NCBI RefSeq assembly: GCF_001984125.1
Contig: NZ_MTQL01000007.1
Location: forward strand, 186,001 to 250,000
Source: Leifsonia sp. ALI-44-B
GTDB taxonomy: Bacteria > Actinomycetota > Actinomycetes > Actinomycetales > Microbacteriaceae
Reading direction: 5' to 3'
DNA: 64,000 nt
Shown here: positions 24,458 to 33,535 of the stretch, in pieces
Position numbering within the stretch: position 1 is the stretch's first letter
How the letters are laid out: every line of letters starts with the position of its first letter
Translations under genes and position numbers: made by a program
Notes under the pieces: model-generated
The model's database searches: none
Told to the model about the DNA's origin: nothing
The model's input: the letters and a program-made list of their open reading frames with translations, nothing else

Positions 24458-25714
24458 GTGGTTGAACGCCGTCTGCCCAAACCGCACGACCTCCTCCCCC
24501 TCATGCAGTTCAAGAAACCCGAGCTCAACGCGCGCAAGCGTCGCCTGAAGTCGGCCAACACCATCTACGACCTGCGCGCCATCGCCAAGCGCATCACGCC
24601 GACGGCCCCGTTCGACTACACGGATGGCGCCGCCGAGGGCGAGATCTCGCTGGCCCGCGCGCGCCAGGCGTTCCAGGACATCGAGTTCCACCCCTCCGTC
24701 TTGAAGAACGTCTCGCAGGTTTCCACCGGCTGGGATGTCCTCGGCCAGCACGTCGCCCTCCCGTTCGGCATCGCGCCCACCGGTTTCACACGCATGATGC
24801 AGACCGAGGGCGAGCGCGCCGGTGCGAGCGCCGCGGCCGCCGCCGGCATTCCCTTCACACTGTCGACCATGGGCACGACGTCGATCGAGGACGTCAAGGC
24901 CGCCGCGCCCGACGGCCGAAACTGGTTCCAGCTCTACATGTGGACCGACCGGGACCGCTCGATGGCGCTCGTCGACCGGGCCGCCAAGGCCGGCTACGAC
25001 ACGCTCGTGGTCACGGTCGACACACCTGTCGGCGGCGCGCGCCTGCGCGATGTGCGCAACGGCATGACCATCCCGCCGTCGCTCACACCCAAGACCGTGA
25101 TCGACGCCCTGCCCCGCCCGGCCTGGTGGATCAACTTCTTGACCACCGAGCCGCTCGCGTTCGCGTCGCTCGACCGCTGGTCCGGCACCGTCGCGGCCCT
25201 CATCGACACCATGTTCGACCCGACCGTCGGGCCCGAAGAGGTCAAGTTCATCCGCTCGCAGTGGAAGGGCAAGCTCGTCGTCAAGGGCATCCAGTCGGTG
25301 AAGGATGCTCAGCTCGCCGTCGATCTCGGCGCCGACGCCATCATCCTGTCGAACCACGGCGGCCGCCAGCTCGACCGTGCGCCCATCCCCTTCCACCTGC
25401 TGCCCAGCGTGGTGAAAGAGGTCGGAGCGCACACCGAGGTGCACCTCGACACGGGCATCATGAACGGTGCCGACATCGTGGCCTCGGTCGCCATGGGCGC
25501 GCGTTTCACGCTCATCGGCCGCGCCTACCTCTACGGCCTCATGGCGGGCGGGCGCGAGGGCGTGGACCGCACCATCCAGATCCTCACCTCCGAGATCACG
25601 CGCACCATGAAGTTGCTCGGGGTGTCGTCGCTCGAGGAGCTCGAGCCCGGGCACGTCACGCAGCTGAGCCGCTTCACCACGCTGCAGCCGCTGCAGGCGG
25701 GCGATCGGGTGTAG
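24458..25714 (+). CDS. lldD: FMN-dependent L-lactate dehydrogenase
   Basis: A 418-residue alpha-hydroxyacid oxidase/dehydrogenase with an FMN TIM barrel. Recognisable motifs are [10 protein letters not shown], the substrate-binding WFQLYMW, and the FMN/catalytic stretch [11 protein letters not shown] with the active-site His. It oxidises L-lactate to pyruvate and passes electrons to the quinone pool at the membrane. The GTG at 24458 has GAAAGGA ten bases upstream. Its place after the lactaldehyde-producing fusion implies that rhamnose-derived L-lactate is burned to pyruvate. Confidence 0.92.
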   Translation: MVERRLPKPHDLLPLMQFKKPELNARKRRLKSANTIYDLRAIAKRITPTAPFDYTDGAAEGEISLARARQAFQDIEFHPSVLKNVSQVSTGWDVLGQHVALPFGIAPTGFTRMMQTEGERAGASAAAAAGIPFTLSTMGTTSIEDVKAAAPDGRNWFQLYMWTDRDRSMALVDRAAKAGYDTLVVTVDTPVGGARLRDVRNGMTIPPSLTPKTVIDALPRPAWWINFLTTEPLAFASLDRWSGTVAALIDTMFDPTVGPEEVKFIRSQWKGKLVVKGIQSVKDAQLAVDLGADAIILSNHGGRQLDRAPIPFHLLPSVVKEVGAHTEVHLDTGIMNGADIVASVAMGARFTLIGRAYLYGLMAGGREGVDRTIQILTSEITRTMKLLGVSSLEELEPGHVTQLSRFTTLQPLQAGDRV

Positions 25715-25777
25715 CGCGACACGCCGTTTCGCCGCGCCCCCTCGGGGGTGTTGCGGGCGGCGACCAGCACGACCCAG

Positions 25778-25812
25778 CGGATGCCGCCGAGACACGTTCT
25801 CGGCGGCATCCG
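25778..25812 (+). terminator. Perfect 15-bp hairpin after the lactate dehydrogenase gene
   Basis: CGGATGCCGCCGAGA, loop CACGT, then the exact reverse complement, 63 bp after the stop. It is followed by a mildly T-rich TCGTTCGT. It is the clear end of the rhamnose-lactate transcript. Confidence 0.7.
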
Positions 25813-25960
25813 TCGTTCGTGCGCGGGAACGGCGCCCGCGCAGGCCTCGGGGCGGTCGCGGAGAGTCGACGCGGTGGGGCGGTTCCGCGGGCCGCGCATC
25901 GCGATCGTGAGAGCGGTTTGCGAGACGGGTTTTAACTAAACCCTCTGGTATCGTCCGACT

Positions 25961-27427
25961 GTGCCGGCCCCCGAACTTTCGTCATCATCTCGCTGGGCCC
26001 GCTGGCTTCCCGTCGCCGTCGTCTTCCTCTGGGGCGCCTACCTGTGCCTCTGGAATATCGGCTCGGCCAATCAGAACGCCGACGAGGGCATCTACGTCGA
26101 GGCGGGCTGGGACTACGTGCACGGCGACTTCGCGGCCAACCGCGAGCATCCGCCCACCGCCAAGTACCTCTTCGGCGTCGTCCAATTGATCTTCGGCGAG
26201 GGCCTGCTCGCGCCCCGCATCTTCATAGGGCTGCTCACCTTGGCCGTCGGCGTGGTCATCTGGCTGTGGCTGCGGCGCGAGATCGGTTTCACCCTCGCCC
26301 TCATTCCCGCGGCCCTGTGGCTGCTGCTGCCGCGCGGAGTCACGGGCGGCGCCGAGCGTCTCGACCGATTCGCCCTGCTCGAACCCGTCATGGTCGCGTT
26401 CACGGTCTTCGCGATGGCTGCAGCCTGGATGTGGTTCCGCACCGAGCGCTGGACGTGGATCGTCGCCTCGGGCGTGTTCATGGGCCTCGCCATCACGGCA
26501 AAGGTGTCGGCGGCCGTCATCCTCGTCGGCTTCCTCGTGCTGCTCGTCGCCCGCCGGCCCCTCGCCCGCGTGCTGCGCGATGTCGCGCTTTTCGTGGTCG
26601 CGCTCGTCGTCACGGCCGTGGCGCTCTACCTGCCCATGGGCATGACCGATGCGGTCGGCTACATGCTGCAGATGCAGGCCGAGCACAACGCCGCCGGGCA
26701 CCTCATCACGGTCGCGGGCATCACGGGGCCGTTCCCGCCGTGGTGGGCCAACCTGTGGTTCACAGTGGTCGGGGTCGGCGTTCCGACGGCCGCCGTACTC
26801 GCCGTCGGCCTCGTCGCCGCTGTCGTCGTCGGGCGCCCGCGGCGCCTCGTGGTCTTCATCGGCACGGCCCTCGGCGCACTGCTCGTCTTCCACCTCTTCG
26901 GGTCGAACGTGGCGCTGCCCCACTACTACTACGCGTGGTTCTGGATGCTGGCGGTGCTCGCGGGTCTCGGCCTGGCGGGCCTGCTGCGCCCCGGGCCCCG
27001 CGGCGTGCTCGTCGTCGCCGGGCGCGTGGTCGGCATCCTGGCGCTGCTGCTCGTCGTCGTGATCGCGGCGCGCCTGTCGGTGCACACCTGGCAGGAGCGG
27101 GCCGCGGGTATGGCGCTCGTCGAGGACGCGCTCGACGAGGACCCGGCACCCGACGGGGACGTGCTCGTGGCGGGCATGGCGCCGTGGGAGTACGAGCCCT
27201 ATATCGAGGAGGACGAGATCGTGGGTGATCTGGCACTCGTCGACGCGGCCGACATCCGAGCCATCGTCGTCAAGCATTCGCCGCGATTCGGCATCGACCC
27301 CCGCATCCAGTCGTTCGTCGATCAGGCGCAGCCGGGCGTGCGGCTCGAACAGCTCGACGACACGTATGTCTACATCCTCGACGCGCGGCTCGTCTCGGCG
27401 GGCGACACCCTCGTCCTCGAGCGGTGA
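25961..27427 (+). CDS. GT-C type membrane glycosyltransferase (GT39/ArnT-like)
   Basis: A 488-residue integral membrane protein with about ten helices. The first periplasmic loop carries NADEGIYVEAGWDYVHGDF and EHPPTAKYLFG, the acidic and His/Pro motifs of GT-C enzymes that use polyprenyl-phosphate sugars. The hydrophilic C-terminus (about 370-488) has the acidic stretch YEPYIEEDEIVGD. Such proteins mannosylate proteins or decorate cell-wall glycans on the outer face of the membrane. The start is GTG 25961. The last 4 bases overlap the next gene. The acceptor is unknown. Confidence 0.8.
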   Translation: MPAPELSSSSRWARWLPVAVVFLWGAYLCLWNIGSANQNADEGIYVEAGWDYVHGDFAANREHPPTAKYLFGVVQLIFGEGLLAPRIFIGLLTLAVGVVIWLWLRREIGFTLALIPAALWLLLPRGVTGGAERLDRFALLEPVMVAFTVFAMAAAWMWFRTERWTWIVASGVFMGLAITAKVSAAVILVGFLVLLVARRPLARVLRDVALFVVALVVTAVALYLPMGMTDAVGYMLQMQAEHNAAGHLITVAGITGPFPPWWANLWFTVVGVGVPTAAVLAVGLVAAVVVGRPRRLVVFIGTALGALLVFHLFGSNVALPHYYYAWFWMLAVLAGLGLAGLLRPGPRGVLVVAGRVVGILALLLVVVIAARLSVHTWQERAAGMALVEDALDEDPAPDGDVLVAGMAPWEYEPYIEEDEIVGDLALVDAADIRAIVVKHSPRFGIDPRIQSFVDQAQPGVRLEQLDDTYVYILDARLVSAGDTLVLER

Positions 27428-28128
27428 CCGGCACGAGCGAGCCCCCGCACCAGCACCAGCCCCGCCCCCAGCCCCAGCCCCAGCGTGTGCCCCAGCATCA
27501 GCGTGAGCACCCCGCCTCGGCTGGCGCAACCCCGCGGTCCCCGTTCGTGACGTGGCCGCGCCCACCGGGTATCGTCGAGCGCGTGCTGCAGCCCATCCCC
27601 CTCCGTGCCGGCGTCACTCTGCGCCTGCTCCGCACCGACGACGCCGAGCAACTCGCCGAGGCCTACTCGCGCAACCGCCGCTACCTCGAGCCGTGGGAGC
27701 CCGCCCGTAGTGAGGCCTTCTTCACGAAGACGTGGCAGGCGGCTCAGATTCCCTCGCTGCTCGAGACCGTCGCGGCGGGCACGGGGCTGCCCCTCGTGTT
27801 GGCCACCGACACGCAGATCATCGGCCGAGTGACCCTGGCGGGCATCACGCGCGGCGTGCTGCAGTCGGGCGGCATGGGCTACTGGATCGACGAGGCATTC
27901 GCCGGGCACGGCATCATGAGCGAAGCCGTCGCCCAGGTCACCCGCGTGGCCACCGACGACCTGCGGCTGCACCGCATCCAGGCCGAGACGCTGCTGCACA
28001 ACCAGGGTTCGCAGAAGGTGCTCGAGCACAACGGTTTCAAGCGCATCGGCATGGCGCCGAAATACATCAAGATCGCCGGGCGCTGGCAAGACCACATCCT
28101 GTTCCAGCGCATTCTGCACGACGACTGA
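27424..28128 (+). CDS. GNAT acetyltransferase of the RimJ/RimL type
   Basis: A 234-residue protein. The GNAT domain begins at about residue 55 (LRAGVTLRLLRTDDAE) and contains the acetyl-CoA loop region GYWIDEAFAGHGIMSEAV and the C-terminal NQGSQKVLEHNGFKRIG, as in ribosomal-protein alanine acetyltransferases. The first 45 residues are a Gln/Pro/His-rich low-complexity extension. They are encoded by CAGCCC repeats and begin at a GTG that overlaps the previous stop; a start near the GTG at 27583 would remove it. The native substrate is unknown. Confidence 0.85.
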   Translation: MTGTSEPPHQHQPRPQPQPQRVPQHQREHPASAGATPRSPFVTWPRPPGIVERVLQPIPLRAGVTLRLLRTDDAEQLAEAYSRNRRYLEPWEPARSEAFFTKTWQAAQIPSLLETVAAGTGLPLVLATDTQIIGRVTLAGITRGVLQSGGMGYWIDEAFAGHGIMSEAVAQVTRVATDDLRLHRIQAETLLHNQGSQKVLEHNGFKRIGMAPKYIKIAGRWQDHILFQRILHDD

Positions 28129-28146
28129 GTCGGCCAGAATGGGGGG

Positions 28147-29697
28147 ATGACCTCGCACACCGCCCCGGCCCCGCACCTCCTCGATTCGGTCGACGCGCTC
28201 TTCGCCGCGCGGGCCCTGCAGCGCACCGCGCCGAGCGGCGTGTGGGGCGTCTTCGGGCCGGACGGACTCGTGCACGCGGGCGGCCACGGGTCTGTGGTCG
28301 ACGGGGTCCCCGATGCTCACACCGCTTACCGCATCGCCTCGTGCACCAAGAGCTTCACGGCCGCCGCCCTGTTGGCACTGCGCGACGAGGGCGCTCTGGC
28401 GCTCGACGATCCGATCACGCGCTTCCTGCCGGGTTTCGCGGCCGTTCCGCTGCCCAGTGCCGACGCGCCCGTGCCCACCGTGCGCATGCTCATGACCATG
28501 TCGGCCGGGCTGCCAACCGACGATCCGTGGGGCGATCGGCAGGAGTCGATCACGAACGAGCAGCTCGACCGGTTGATCGCCGACGGGCTCAGCTTCGACA
28601 GCATCCCGGGCACGACGTTCGCCTATTCGAACCTGGGCTATGCGCTGCTCGGCCGCGTGATCGAGGAGGCTTCGGGCCGCACCTACCGCGACGTCGTGCG
28701 CGAGCGTTTTCTCGAACCGCTCGGCCTGACCGGCACCGGGTTCGACGTGTCGATCGGCAACAGCGACGACGTGTCGGGCGTGGCGATCGGAAACCGTTTC
28801 CTCGACGGCGCCTGGCAGGAGCTTCCGTTCACCGGGCCGGGCGCGTTCTCGCCCATCGGCGGGCTGTTCTCCACGGTCGCCGATCTGTCCCGCTGGGCCG
28901 TCTGGCTGGCCGAGGCGATGTTGCCCGAAGATGTGTCGGGCGGCGCGGCAGCGCACGGGACTGTCGATTCGCCACCCGTCACGTCCGAGCCGCGCGCGTT
29001 CGATGCGCTCGATGCGCTCGATGCGGCACCCGGGCCGCGTTCGACCCCTCTCTCGCGCGCTTCCCGCCGCGAGATGCAGCAGTTGCAGCGCTACGCGCCC
29101 GGCTTCAGCGCGCTGCCGGCCGGCTACGGTTTCGGCCTCGTGGTGGAGCAGCACCCGCGCTTCGGAACCGTCGTCTCGCACTCGGGCGGCTACCCCGGCT
29201 TCTCGGCGCACATGCGCTGGATGCCCAGCCGCGGAATCGGCGTCGTCGCCTTCGAGAACGCCACCTACTCGCGGGTATCGGCGGCCGCGACCGCAGCCCT
29301 CGATCTCCTGGCCGACTCCATTCCCGAGGTTCTCTCACTCGACGGCCGCCTGTGGCCCGAAACCCGCGCCGCGCAACAGGCCGTCTCGGCCCTCATCCAC
29401 GACTGGTCGGATGCCGCAGCCGCCCGCCTCTTCGCCGAGAACGTTCCCCTCGACGAGCCGTATGAAAACCGCCGGGCCGCCATCGCGCGCGCCATCGCCG
29501 CCATCGACGGACTCCTCCCCCTGACGCCCGAGGTCCAGCAGGCCACGGCCGGTATGGCCCGCGAGGCCTCGGCCACGCCCTCGCACCTCGTCTGGCGCCT
29601 GCCCGGCAACCGGGGCGCACTGCGCGTTGAGATCCGTCTCACGCCGCAGAGCCCGCCTCTCGTGCAGACGTTCAGCGTGCGCGCCGAACACCGCTGA
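28147..29697 (+). CDS. Serine hydrolase of the class C beta-lactamase/penicillin-binding fold
   Basis: A 516-residue protein. The nucleophile motif is SCTKS (SxxK) near residue 65, the YSN tyrosine motif follows in FAYSNLGYALLGRV, and HSGGYPGFS supplies the third-motif equivalent. There is no signal peptide, so it is probably cytoplasmic, like many esterases and peptidases of this fold. A 40-residue Asp/Ala-rich insert (near AFDALDALDAAPG) and a C-terminal domain of about 150 residues are extra to the core. The exact substrate is not predictable, and it is not necessarily a resistance enzyme. Confidence 0.86.
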   Translation: MTSHTAPAPHLLDSVDALFAARALQRTAPSGVWGVFGPDGLVHAGGHGSVVDGVPDAHTAYRIASCTKSFTAAALLALRDEGALALDDPITRFLPGFAAVPLPSADAPVPTVRMLMTMSAGLPTDDPWGDRQESITNEQLDRLIADGLSFDSIPGTTFAYSNLGYALLGRVIEEASGRTYRDVVRERFLEPLGLTGTGFDVSIGNSDDVSGVAIGNRFLDGAWQELPFTGPGAFSPIGGLFSTVADLSRWAVWLAEAMLPEDVSGGAAAHGTVDSPPVTSEPRAFDALDALDAAPGPRSTPLSRASRREMQQLQRYAPGFSALPAGYGFGLVVEQHPRFGTVVSHSGGYPGFSAHMRWMPSRGIGVVAFENATYSRVSAAATAALDLLADSIPEVLSLDGRLWPETRAAQQAVSALIHDWSDAAAARLFAENVPLDEPYENRRAAIARAIAAIDGLLPLTPEVQQATAGMAREASATPSHLVWRLPGNRGALRVEIRLTPQSPPLVQTFSVRAEHR

Positions 29698-29904
29698 CTA
29701 CCGCGAGCACCGGCGTGCCGCCTCCGACGGCTGCTGGCCCTGACGCTGGCCTGGCCCTTGCCAGCCTCACCGGCCGTTGCGACGCGCCGAGGATCGAGTC
29801 TGTTTTGGACACCGACGAACCGTTCGGCGCTACTGTGATCCCAACGAGCGCGGGGCGGGCTTTCGGATGTCGGATGCCGCTGCACCGCCAGGAACGGAGC
29901 TCCC

Positions 29905-31200
29905 ATGAGGCGCCTACGTATCAGCATCGAACGCACGTCGTCGCGTGACGCGGCGCTGCGGGCAGCGGAAGCCGCCGGGGCCGCAGCCGCAGCGACCACC
30001 GCAACCGCCGCGACCACCGATCATTCAGCGTCTGCGTCAACGTCGCCTGCGGGAACCGTCGGGCCGAGAGCAGCCGTCGGCACCGTCCAAACGGGTGGGC
30101 CACTCTCGCCCGCGACCCCAGCTGGATCAGGCCCCGCCGGCCTCCTCCGCGGCGGCGAGATGCCCCGCCGCGGTGGTTTCGCGTGGGGCTACGTTGTCAC
30201 GCTCGGCGTGCTCGCGGCCATCGTCACGGGGCTGGCGCTCTACAACCTGCGCTCCATCGTCTTCTCGATCTTCTTCGCCGGTTTCATCACGGTGGGGCTC
30301 GACCCGCTCATCCGGTGGCTGCAGCGCCGACACTTCGCGCGCGGCTGGGCGTTGTTCACGGTCATCCTGCTCGTCGTCGCCGCGATCGTCGCGGTCATCT
30401 GGCTGATCGTGCCCATCGCGGTCGAGCAGATCTCGAGCCTGGCGGTGTCGATCCCGTCGCAGATCGAGGCGCTGCAGGCATCCGGATGGTTCGACACCGT
30501 CGACGCGGCCACCAACGGCCTGCTCGGCCAAACCCTCTCGTCGATCAACGACATCATCGCCGACCCGAAGACGTGGGCGGCCGTCGGCTCGGGTGTCGTG
30601 GGCTTCGGAGCGGCCATCGCCGACGCCGTCTCGACGGGCATCTTCACGGTCATCCTCACGATCTACTTCATCGCGACGTATGACTCGACCAAGGAGGCCG
30701 CCTTCCGCATGGTGGCGAAGTCCCACCGAGCCACGTTCGCCAGCTACACGAACCGCATCCTCGAGAACGTCGGAAAATACCTCAGCGGCATGGTGATCCT
30801 GGCGTTCATCAACTCGATCTTCAGCACCATCCTGCTCACCATCGTGGGCGTGCCCGGCGCGTTCTTCATCGGCATCGCGGCCTTCTTCATCACGCTCATC
30901 CCGCTCGTCGGCACGATCATCACGACGTGCATCATGACGATCGTGGCGTTCTTCCAGTCACCCGTTTCGGCGCTCATCGTGTTGCTCGTCATGCTCGTCT
31001 ACATGCAGGTCGAGGCTTACCTGTTCACGCCGAAAGTCATGAGCAAGGCCGTTCAGGTTCCGGGCTCGGTCGTGCTGATCTCGGCCCTCGCGGGCGGCAC
31101 GCTATTCGGGCTGGCGGGTGCGCTCATCGCCATCCCGATCTCAGCTGGAGTCATCCTCATCATTCGCGAGCTCGTGATGCCCCGCAAGGAGCTGTCCTAG
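29905..31200 (+). CDS. AI-2E family (PerM-like) transporter
   Basis: A 431-residue protein. The first 90 residues are a hydrophilic Ala/Thr/Ser/Pro-rich tail. About eight membrane helices follow, with the family features LRSIVFSIFFAGFITVGLDPLI early and PLVGTIITTCIMTIVAFFQSP later. The family is described as exporters of autoinducer-2 or ions, but the function is poorly known. The ATG at 29905 has GGAACGGAG upstream. A 207-bp gap before it shows nothing beyond ordinary GC-rich sequence. Confidence 0.83.
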   Translation: MRRLRISIERTSSRDAALRAAEAAGAAAAATTATAATTDHSASASTSPAGTVGPRAAVGTVQTGGPLSPATPAGSGPAGLLRGGEMPRRGGFAWGYVVTLGVLAAIVTGLALYNLRSIVFSIFFAGFITVGLDPLIRWLQRRHFARGWALFTVILLVVAAIVAVIWLIVPIAVEQISSLAVSIPSQIEALQASGWFDTVDAATNGLLGQTLSSINDIIADPKTWAAVGSGVVGFGAAIADAVSTGIFTVILTIYFIATYDSTKEAAFRMVAKSHRATFASYTNRILENVGKYLSGMVILAFINSIFSTILLTIVGVPGAFFIGIAAFFITLIPLVGTIITTCIMTIVAFFQSPVSALIVLLVMLVYMQVEAYLFTPKVMSKAVQVPGSVVLISALAGGTLFGLAGALIAIPISAGVILIIRELVMPRKELS

Positions 31201-31265
31201 CGCCAGGGCCGGACGCCGGCTCTCACCCGCCGCCCGCACCCACCGCCGCGCACGCGAGCGCGCAC

Positions 31266-31305
31266 ACGAACGGCCCGACCTCGCTCAGGAGGATGGGCCG
31301 TTCGT
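31266..31305. terminator. Bidirectional hairpin between AI-2E transporter and dimethylargininase genes
   Basis: ACGAACGGCCC and GGGCCGTTCGT form an 11-bp perfect stem, with an inner CCTC/GAGG stem in the 18-bp middle. It lies between two convergent genes. Confidence 0.65.
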
Positions 31306-31329
31306 TCGTTCGTGCGGGTGCGGTGCGAC

Positions 31330-32214
31330 TCAGCGGCGCAGCTCGAGCGTGCAGCACTTGACGCCGCCACCGCCGAGCAGCAGCTCGGAGAGGTCGACGC
31401 CGATCGGGTTGTAGCCGCGCTCGCGCAGCTGGCGAGCGAAGTGTTCGGCCTTGGCGGCGATGACCACGTTGTAGCCGTCGGAGATCGAGTTGAGGCCGAG
31501 GAACTGCTGGTCGCGCGGGTCGGCGATGATGGCGTCGGGGAACCGGGTCTGCAGGATGGCGAGGCTGCGTTCGTCGAAGGCGCTCGGCAGGTAGGCGATG
31601 TTGGCATTGGCGTCGTCGTCGCGCGGGTCGAGCACGGCGATGGCGGTGTCGAGGTGGTAGAAGCTCGGGTCGGTCAGGGTCAGTGTGATGACCTCGCGGC
31701 CGAAGATCTCGCCGACCTCGCGGTGGCTGTCGCTGGCGCTGCGGAATCCGGTGCCGGCGAGGATGACGCCGCCGACGAACAGGAAGTCGCCTTCCCCTTC
31801 GTTGATCTCTTCGGGGCGGGCCACGGTGAAGCCGTTGTCGCCGAACCAGTCCATGAAGGCGGGGCCTTCGGGCTGGCGCTGTTCGAACGTGAACTTGGCG
31901 CCGTAGGCGGTGCCGTCGATTACGAAGCCGCCGTTGGCCGTGTAGACCATGTCGGGCAGGCCTTCGACGGGGTCGATGAGTTCGACGGTGTGGCCGAGAC
32001 CCACGTAGGTGTCGTACAGCGTCTGCCACTGGTCGACGGCTTTCTGCGTGTCGGTGGGGTTGGACGGTTCCATCCACGGGTTGATCTTGTAGCTCACGGT
32101 GAAGTGCTCGGGGCGGCACATCAGGTAGGTGCGGGGCGTGGGCGTGCGGGTGGCGCCGGCGCGGGTGTCGGATGCCTGGGCGTCCGTGTCGGGGGTGGTC
32201 GTGGTGTCGGTCAC
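31330..32214 (-). CDS. Dimethylargininase/arginine-deiminase-family amidinohydrolase
   Basis: A 294-residue guanidino-group-modifying enzyme. Active-site motifs are DMVYTANGG, the catalytic His in FYHLDTAI and the nucleophilic Cys in GGGVKCCTLEL at the C-terminus. Members hydrolyse methylarginines to citrulline and methylamines, or act on arginine or related compounds. I use GTG 32214, which has AGGAG seven bases upstream, over the ATG at 32232. It diverges from an Lrp-type regulator, a pairing also seen in mycobacteria next to ornithine aminotransferase genes; here no other arginine gene is adjacent. Confidence 0.86.
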   Translation of the reverse strand: MTDTTTTPDTDAQASDTRAGATRTPTPRTYLMCRPEHFTVSYKINPWMEPSNPTDTQKAVDQWQTLYDTYVGLGHTVELIDPVEGLPDMVYTANGGFVIDGTAYGAKFTFEQRQPEGPAFMDWFGDNGFTVARPEEINEGEGDFLFVGGVILAGTGFRSASDSHREVGEIFGREVITLTLTDPSFYHLDTAIAVLDPRDDDANANIAYLPSAFDERSLAILQTRFPDAIIADPRDQQFLGLNSISDGYNVVIAAKAEHFARQLRERGYNPIGVDLSELLLGGGGVKCCTLELRR

Positions 32215-32394
32215 GTGATGCTCCTGGTGCAAGCGGGGCAGCGCCGGTTCGTCGGTGCGATCCGGGCGGGGCTACCCTATCGGGGGCGGACACTGTCCTC
32301 GAGGCCCGTTCGCTCTCGCTCCAGGCACGCCGTGAACCCCAGTCTGTCACGCACGCTTGCGCCGATGGGGCTCATTCCGCGCAACATGTGAGCA

Positions 32395-32420
32395 AAATCT
32401 GTCGCGCTGGCGCAAGATTT
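32395..32420. promoter_or_regulatory. Possible Lrp operator in the divergent gap
   Basis: AAATCT, 14 bp, AGATTT: a 6-bp dyad 18 bp before the Lrp start. It overlaps GGCGCAAG, and TTGCGC-type words recur in both orientations (32356-32363, 32379-32384, 32409-32416), in keeping with cooperative Lrp binding. Confidence 0.4.
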
Positions 32421-32437
32421 CCGCGTAGGCTGGCCTG

Positions 32438-32875
32438 ATGGACAATCTCGACCGCGGCATCATCGACCTTCTCCGCCAGAACGCTCGTGCCAGTTATGGC
32501 GATATCGGCGTCGAGGTGGGCCTGTCGGCTTCGGCGGTGAAGCGCCGGGTGGACCGCCTGGTGGCCGACAAGGTTATCCGCGGTTTCACGGTGCAGGTCG
32601 ACCCGAACGTCGACGGCATGCAGACCGAGGCCTATGTGGAGTTGTTCTGCCGCGGCACGGTGGCGCCCGACGAGCTGCGCCGCATCTTGCAGGGTGTTCC
32701 CGAGGTGGTGGATGCCGGCACCGTGACGGGCAGTGCCGATGCCATCGTGCGCATCCGTTCGCGCGACATCCCGAGCCTCGAGGCGGCCCTCGAAAAAGTG
32801 CGCATCGCCCCGAACGTGGACCACACGCGCAGCGCGATCATCCTGTCGAAGCTCGTCAACCGCTCAGGCGACTAG
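32438..32875 (+). CDS. Lrp/AsnC-family regulator
   Basis: A 145-residue protein with the AsnC-type HTH at the N-terminus (DNLDRGIIDLLRQNARASYG and SASAVKRRVDRLVADKVIRGF) and the RAM ligand-binding domain after it (TVTGSADAIVRIRSRDIPSLE). Lrp proteins form octamers on DNA and respond to amino acids. It faces the arginine-modifying gene head-to-head, so arginine or a derivative is the likely signal. The start is ATG 32438. Confidence 0.93.
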   Translation: MDNLDRGIIDLLRQNARASYGDIGVEVGLSASAVKRRVDRLVADKVIRGFTVQVDPNVDGMQTEAYVELFCRGTVAPDELRRILQGVPEVVDAGTVTGSADAIVRIRSRDIPSLEAALEKVRIAPNVDHTRSAIILSKLVNRSGD

Positions 32876-32977
32876 CCGCCTGCTCGGACCTGAGCCATCC
32901 GGCCCCAAGTTGTCCCGACCGGACGAGACTCGACTGAGCCTCTCCCAGGTTCGACCCGAAAAAGTCTCGGCGAATGC

Positions 32978-33535
32978 CTACGGCGCCGGCGTGTCGAGAA
33001 GTTTCGCGCCCTCCTCTTTGTAGATCTTGAGCCAGTCGCCGTCGCGGCACGGGCCGTCGGCGCTCAACAGGATGCGGTCGACCGAGTGGGTGTAGCTGAG
33101 GGTTCCACCCTCGGGCGATACGCCCATCAATCCACGGTGGCCCTCGTCGAACTGAGAGGTTCCCACGGTCATGCCGTCGGCCTCCCACGCCTGCTTCAAG
33201 GCGGCAGTCACGGCGTCGAGGTCTTCGGCGGGCCGATCGCTGGTGCGCGAGGCATGGTACGTGTAACCGGCTTCGTCATTGCACGGATCGGGCAAGGTAT
33301 CATCCTGCGCCACCCACTCTCCGCCTAGTACGTGCTGGGCGGCGTCGAGTCGGGCGAGGAGGTCGGCGCGTGCTTCGGTGGGTGTCATGGAGGGTTCCTT
33401 CGCGGTGGGCGTGGGCTCAGGTGTGGGGGATGAACATGACGAGAGGGCGAGCAGGGCGACCGCAATACCGAGGGCCGTCACGGAGACCCTGGTTCCCCGT
33501 CGGGGCGACCACGCGCGCGCTGAGCGGCCGGTCAC
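32978..33535 (-). CDS. Putative lipoprotein, third gene of a DUF1023-like operon
   Basis: A 185-residue protein. The Arg-rich N-terminus, hydrophobic core (ALGIAVALLALSSC) and lipobox LSSC at about residue 34 indicate a lipid-anchored exported protein, followed by a Pro/Thr-rich linker. The mature domain has four acidic clusters, two Cys (DPCNDE, GPCRDG) and the end DWLKIYKEEGAKLL. I do not recognise a family. The GTG overlaps the stop of the hydrolase gene by 4 bp, so they are translationally coupled and probably act together outside the cytoplasm. Confidence 0.72.
   Translation of the reverse strand: MTGRSARAWSPRRGTRVSVTALGIAVALLALSSCSSPTPEPTPTAKEPSMTPTEARADLLARLDAAQHVLGGEWVAQDDTLPDPCNDEAGYTYHASRTSDRPAEDLDAVTAALKQAWEADGMTVGTSQFDEGHRGLMGVSPEGGTLSYTHSVDRILLSADGPCRDGDWLKIYKEEGAKLLDTPAP

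Noticed and set aside
25985-27565. A 526-codon minus-strand frame over the GT-C gene
   Set aside because: It is antisense to a transmembrane gene and yields His/Asp/Arg-rich sequence without any motif.
29698-29904. Possible small gene before the AI-2E transporter
   Set aside because: The open frame at 29715 has no ribosome site and no conserved-looking sequence; I treat it as a leader.
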